From Vandiemenella viatica (taxonomy: Eukaryota; Arthropoda; Insecta; Orthoptera; Morabidae), in the NCBI GenBank assembly GCA_031002005.1, contig CM061920.1, positions 104,281,447 through 104,345,446 of the forward strand: a stretch of 64,000 nucleotides of DNA, read 5' to 3'. This document shows, piece by piece, positions 59,300 to 64,000 of the stretch. Both the position numbers and the translations under genes were made by a program. The notes beneath the pieces were generated by a model. That model searched no databases. It worked only from the letters and a program-made list of their open reading frames with translations, and was not told the origin of the DNA. Numbering within the stretch: position 1 is the stretch's first letter; every line of letters starts with the position of its first letter.

Positions 59300-60827
59300 T
59301 AAGAGATTTGTACGCTATTGTTTGTTCATTACAATTTTTCAAGATTCGACCTATGAATCGCAGCCTAGAATTTGCTCTACTAATGAATTAATGTGTATGT
59401 CCCATTTCATGTTCCTTTGTACTATTACTCCCAAATATTTAATAGAATCGACCATATCTATAACTGTATTGTTTAACTCGTATTTCTGAACAATTGGATT
59501 CTTTTTGTTAGTTATGCTCATTGTCTTGCACTTTTTACAATTTAGAGGAAGTTGTCACTCAGCGCACCAAACCAAAATAACATCCAGATCGCGCTGAATT
59601 TCTAAGCAATCGGCCAAATTTCTTACTTCCCTATAAATAACCGTATCATCAGCAAACAATCTAACAAGGCTTTACACTTTGTCTCCGAGATCGTTTATAA
59701 ATATTAAGAAAAGAAGTGGTCCTATTACACATCCTTGAGGTACATCCGATGTAACATCTAGATTAGAAGAACTTTCTCCTTCAACAACAACATACTGCGA
59801 CCGACCAGTTAGAAAATCCTTTATCCATTCACAAAGCTGATCCGATATACCATATGCTCGAAGCTTCGCTAAAAGGCGGCTGTGTGGCACAGAGTCAAAG
59901 GCTTTCTGGAAATCTAAAAAAATTGTATCTACTTGTGAACCTGCATCGATAACTTTCATTTCGTCGTGTGTAAATAGGGCCAGCTGTGTTTCACATGATC
60001 TTTTCTTCCGAAATCCGTGTTGTAAGCAAGTTATTATCATCTAGAAAATTCATAATGTTCCAGCATATAATATGCTCCATAACTCTACTACAAACAGATG
60101 TTATAGATATGGGATGATAGTTCCCAGGATCACTTCGATCGCCTTTTTTGAAAATCGGAGTTACTTGCGCGATTTTCCAGCCTGAAGGTACTTTTTGCTC
60201 TTCTAATGATTTACTGAATATATCAGACAGAAATGGCCCGATTTCCGCCGCATACTGTGAAAATACTCTTACTGGAATTCCATCCGAGCCCGGTGCTTTC
60301 CCCCACTTCAGGAGCTCTAATTGCTTAATGATACCTGCAGTATCTATTCGTAATGATTCCATCACCGACTCGCCACGGCCTGGGAAAACGGGAATACTAT
60401 CCTTATGTTCATTTGTAAATGAATTTTTGAATACAGTATTTAGTACGTTAGCTTTATCGCGGCTTTCATTAACCTCGGAACCTTCACGAATTAGTGCTGG
60501 AATATTGCTGTTGGTACAATTAACTTTTCGTACATACGACCAAAATTTCTTTGGGTTTTCTGTGAGACTCTTAGAGAGAGAGTTGGAGTGAAAATCGTTA
60601 AAGGCCTCGCGCATTACATTCTTAATACGTCCTCTTAAATCAGCTAAGGTTTCTAAATCGCTGCGACACCCCTTCCTTCTTGAGCGTGCGTGTATTTTCT
60701 TTTGTTTTTTGAGTAATTTTTTGACTTCGCATGTGTACCACGGTGGTTCATTCTCCCCCTTTATTGTCCGCTTTGGTATATGTATTTCCATTCCTTCCCT
60801 GACTATCTGTATAAAACGATGCCACAT
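59300..60827 (-). pseudogene. LINE family B reverse transcriptase
   Basis: The frame from 60827 to 59991 carries the connector EEMWHRFIQIVREG, then NPKKFWSYVRK, WGKAPGSDGIPV, VTPIFKKGDRSDPGNY and SITSVCSRVMEHII. After a frameshift near 60020 come QHGFRKKRSCETQLALF, IFLDFQKAFDSVPHSRLL, DVPQGCVIGPLLFLIF and INDLGDKV. An in-frame TAA then precedes RLFADDTVIY, the catalytic FADD pair (about 59645-59656). The order is that of CR1/Jockey-group reverse transcriptases. The C-terminal domain continues at 58927-59298. Confidence 0.88.
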
Positions 60828-60831
60828 CTCT

Positions 60832-61600
60832 TCAACGGTGTCCTTTGTTGAAGTTATGGTAATTATTCCTCAGGTAGGTTCTAAAACACTCCTTTGAGGC
60901 CTTACTGAATCTGTATACAATCTGCCCTTTTTTCCTTTTTGGCTTGGACATTAATTTGATAGTCGCAATTACCGCTTTGTGATCGCTTATTCCTGAGGTC
61001 ATTGAGATGTCGGTGAATAATTCTGGCCTGTTGGTAACCAGCAAGTCTAAAATATTTTCGCTACCGTTATGACACCGCGTAGGTTCATTAACTAGTTGCT
61101 CGAGATAATTATCTGACAACAACTCGAGAATTTCTTCAGAAGCTGCCTTATCCCTGCTATCTGTGATGTGAACGTAATTACGCCAGTCAATATAAGGCAG
61201 ATTGAAGTCGCCTCCGAGAATCATAGCATGATCCTTAAAACGGCTGACTATACTATTTACATTATTTCTTAACTCCTCGACGATAGCTATGTCGGAATCG
61301 GGTGGACGGTAGAAGGCGCCTATGATGAGTTTTGACCCAGCAACGTTGAGTTTAATCCATATGATTTCACAGATCGTATCGACGTCTATTTCATTACATG
61401 GAAGAAATTTACTCACAGCTATAAATACTCCACCTCCATGAGAATGTAATCTGTCTTTACGAAAAACGTTCATGCTATCTTTAAAAGTTTCGGCGGAACT
61501 TATTTCCGGTTTCAACCAACTTTCTGTACCGATAACGATATCCGCTTCTGTACTACAAATAACGCTTTCAAGTTCCGGTTGATTGTCGATGAGAGATGTA
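60832..61600 (-). pseudogene. LINE family B apurinic endonuclease domain
   Basis: This is an APE-type endonuclease, which nicks target DNA to prime reverse transcription. In the frame ending at 60832 (227 codons from an internal methionine) it shows HGGGVFIAVSKFLPC, then LIIGAFYRPPDSD and GGDFNLPYIDW (residues 101-111). Further on are LDLLVTNRPELF and the catalytic SDH (residues 177-179). The N-terminal ETWL-like motif (TESWL) lies just upstream of the methionine, so the true start is further 5' and lost. A single-base frameshift near 60843 separates it from the reverse transcriptase frame. Confidence 0.85.
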
Positions 61601-61612
61601 AAAATGAATTCT

Positions 61613-62340
61613 AACCTGTAAATTATTAACTTAAGAAAATAATTCCATCATCTCAAATCCGAAAATTTTTAATGCAAATTTTTCGCCTGCCTTTCAATTA
61701 CAACAGCTATATTTTTTGAACAAATAAATTAGATTAAATATTATTTAGTGCGCTATAAAAAATAAAACAAACAACTTGCAGTTCTGAATGAATGAATCAA
61801 GTACTTGCGAGGATGGTTTATTAGAGTAGTGTAGGAATTTTAATACGCGTCTCAGACAGTTTGGCGACAGGAAGCGGTCACTTCCGGGGTCAATAGAGCG
61901 TGCTAATGAAGAGTTACGAGTTTTGCAGGAGGCTGTAGTGTTGAAAGTTTCACGCTACTTCAGAGAGACAGGAGGCGGTATTAAAGGTGCCTAGAGAATA
62001 GTTGTTCAGCTCTTTGTATTCAAATTGTCTGTTATAGGTCGGCATGCAAGTGAATCTCTCTTTGCAGCGACCTGCGAGAGGGGCGTGGTGCAACAGTTGG
62101 TGATGAGACGACACGAAGTACGGCGCATAGCAGACAGTCAGTACAAACAGCACCTACGGTGTAAGGTCCCAACAAAAGGCGATCTCTGCTACCTGCAATT
62201 GTAGACTGCAGCTATCGGATTTTCCATTACTGCGCCCGGAAACTGGATGAACCAAGTCGCCACACGCATTCACATTTTGTGATACAACAGTGTACTGCGT
62301 TACGGTTAAAGGTAAAGGCTTGTGCGGTCTTAGTGACAAG
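61613..62340. other. Unassigned DNA
   Basis: No gene is seen. Minus-strand frames at 61950-62153 and 62154-62339 have no recognised domain. Confidence 0.4.
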
Positions 62341-62572
62341 GTTATTTTTCCACCGCTGTTGCAGCCACCTTAACATAACCTGGTAATCCTAGCCGGTATA
62401 GGGAACATGTAATTTAACGTGGTATGGAAGCGTTCTGGAGTACTTCGCAAGCTGTGCCACAGGTTAAGGTCTGGTTATTGACCTATGGAATCCCCGGCCA
62501 ACACTGGGATTCAAACCGGAGACCTCTCGCTTTCCAGTCAGATATGTAAACCACTGAGTCACCAGTCTGTCC
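62341..62572 (-). mobile_element. tRNA-derived SINE, family 2, near full length
   Basis: The minus-strand head reads ACAGACTGGTGACTCAGTGG, with an A box GTGACTCAGTGG. The B box GGTTTGAATCCC lies near 62508-62519. The body runs left to AAGGTGGCTGCAACAGCGG. It lacks part of the middle body compared with the 31.2-kb copy. Confidence 0.85.
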
Positions 62573-62604
62573 TGCGTTATGGTAAGGCGTAACGGGTAGA
62601 AGTG

Positions 62605-62690
62605 TGAAGGCGGCTGCATAACTCTGACGGTAGAGCATTCTACTGCTGTTGGGCTGATGAGGGTTCTATTATCGACAAAGCCGATGACAT
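62605..62690 (+). mobile_element. tRNA-like segment, possible third SINE head
   Basis: ACTCTGACGGTAGAGCATTC, then GGGCTGATGAGGGTTCTATT. This looks like a tRNA with A-box GGTAGAGCA-type and B-box GGGTTCTATTATC sequences. The bases are degenerate, and no clean cloverleaf acceptor ends were found, so it is not called as a tRNA gene. Confidence 0.35.
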
Positions 62691-63019
62691 TTCTTCTAAG
62701 TTGAACGTCCGGAACTTTCCCAGGCCGGAGGATTGTGCTGACTCCGTCATATCCATTTTAGTGCCAATGGTCGAAAGGGGAATGCGGAGCTCTACTTTCG
62801 TGATTCCTGTGAAAACGGCAGTGAGTCGATAAATCCGTTACCTAAAAAAGTACAAAAACAAAGACCTCAGACCTAATGTCTCTTTCTATTGACGCAAAAT
62901 ACTTTAATGAATAAGATCATTTGATATATCACAGCCATTCTTTTAAAGGTATTACAGGAAATCTGGATTAATAATTCAATTTACTGCCTTTATTTCCTTT
63001 GTGTTCAATTAAAACCCAT

Positions 63020-63071
<52 letters not shown>

Positions 63072-64000
63072 TGCTAATGATTTGACGAGTGGTTAGGTAA
63101 GCAGGTAAAATTAATGAACATCCGTAATTAGGACAGTTATCTATAGGAAGCCTCGGATTTACCACATCCAAGACTTTGCTACATTACAGTACTCAGGAGG
63201 AATTTTTTTTTTTAATTATTTAATGGGAGTTTTCATACTATAAACATGGTACGAGTATTTTACGAGTGAATTAAATAAGTGGATTATTAAAGTATAAGTC
63301 TGACAACTGCACGCTAACTCTTTTTCTTCAACTTATAAAATAAACCCCTTGCTCGATTTCACACAGTAATGAGTCCGAAATATTTTTTTTTTTATTTATT
63401 TTTTTAATGGATGGGCTAACACATTCTCTTAACGTTTCTTGATACTGGGACATTAGGCTTAACTAAAATGATTTTTTCCCATACCAGCACTAAGGATGCT
63501 CCAAAAATTCAATCGGACTTCGATCCAAACAAAAATATCTCGTTTTTCATAGCAGCTCAGAAACTTTCGGAAATATCGTAGTATTCCTGTGGTTGAAGAA
63601 ACATGCAATGGTGACTACCCAGATTTTGCACAACGCATGTAATTCTACATGAGAACACTGTTACTTCTAAATAGGGTTGTTAATTTGTGATTCGGTCTGT
63701 TTCAGACAGGAGATTCATTCATCAATGGCCGCTAGCCATTTAGTCAGAATGTAGAGTCCAATAACCGCTGACGTTTGCGTGATTAATTCTAGATCCTGGC
63801 AGCTACTGGCGCCATGACAGTTTGCATTGATTTCAGAGATAATAACCGTTCCAAACGCAGCAGCTCGGGATGAACGTCCGCTACTGACTACCTCGTATGT
63901 CTACATACAACTCCTCGCATTTCGCTGACAAGTATAACTAACGGACATTGAGCAGTATTTCATAACCCTGGGACCTGTGGACTTGCGAGCATAAACTGTG
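62691..64000. other. Unassigned DNA with a long poly-A tract
   Basis: About 44 consecutive A bases lie at 63024-63067. T-runs occur near 63200 and 63385-63405. No gene or identifiable retroelement lies directly upstream of the A tract. Confidence 0.45.

Larger units (their letters stand above)
58855..61612 (-). mobile_element. LINE family B (CR1/Jockey-like), near-complete ORF2
   Basis: A non-LTR retrotransposon of about 2.76 kb on the minus strand. Its 5' end starts within the endonuclease domain (ICSTEADIVIGTESWL near 61.55 kb), so the 5' region and any first ORF are absent. The 3' end is GTGAATTGCAGAGTATATAT followed by GTAGATGTAGATCAG, a microsatellite-like tail seen in CR1-type elements. 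Lesions are few: about one extra base near 60843, a small deletion near 60020, an in-frame TAA near 59672, and more damage near 59300-59560. It is recently dead compared with the copy at 38-39 kb. Confidence 0.88.

Noticed and set aside
60148..60591. 147-codon plus-strand frame
   Set aside because: Antisense to the family B LINE reverse transcriptase.
1..64000. CRISPR arrays, operons, phage or bacterial features
   Set aside because: No regularly spaced direct repeats, no ribosome-binding-site-linked gene runs and no prokaryotic gene density. The content is eukaryotic transposable elements.
1..64000. LTR retrotransposons
   Set aside because: I saw no paired long direct repeats with TG...CA ends, and no gag, protease or integrase motifs.

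Overview
The window reads as non-coding DNA from a large, repeat-rich animal genome. I infer an insect, and most likely an orthopteran (grasshopper or locust type). It is AT-rich, and I found no host exon, rRNA gene or ordinary tRNA gene that I would defend. The lineage guess rests on repeat content: decayed and one intact Tc1/mariner transposase, RTE-like and CR1/Jockey-like LINEs, and two tRNA-derived SINE families. One SINE carries a body beginning CCAGATTTGGGTTTTCC, and one LINE ends in CTACATCTACATATATACTC (plus-strand sense). I associate both with orthopteran repeats from memory, without a database check.

Layout. 1-5 kb: a dead mariner (minus strand) split by a 412-bp GGGCCC-rich hAT-like element. 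5.1-5.45 kb: a GC-rich island. 7.8-9.7 kb: an RTE-like LINE fragment split by a Tc1/mariner transposon with an intact 348-residue transposase and about 90-bp terminal inverted repeats (TIRs). 10.7-12.2 kb: a 5'-truncated LINE of family A; its sister copy lies at 21.9-22.8 kb on the other strand. 13.7-27.1 kb: SINE copies, a diverged 200-bp duplication (18.85 and 23.74 kb) and GC-rich islands at 21.5 and 26.0 kb. 28.7 and 33.3 kb: two copies of a repeat with a hammerhead-ribozyme-like core. 31.1-31.65 kb: a MITE carrying a SINE. 36.1-37.3 kb: a decayed RTE LINE. 38.0-39.05 kb: a CR1-like LINE of family B. 42.2-43.0 kb: a hAT-like candidate with a mariner deletion derivative inside. 45.0-46.3 kb: a complete-length but dead mariner. 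47.1-47.5 kb: a LINE 3' scrap and a long fold-back. 48.8-51.6 kb: SINEs. 53.1 kb: a GC-rich segment. 57.6 kb: a G-rich MITE. 58.86-61.61 kb: the best LINE copy (family B, endonuclease plus reverse transcriptase). 62.3-62.7 kb: a SINE and a tRNA-like segment.

How the parts relate. Nothing here forms an operon or pathway. The structure is a record of nested insertions: hAT-like into mariner, Tc1/mariner into RTE, SINE into MITE, and mariner derivative into a hAT-like candidate. The only apparently intact protein gene is the transposase at 8,324-9,370. The least ordinary signal is the hammerhead-like core at 28.7 and 33.3 kb, with a possible third relative in the 47.3-kb fold-back.
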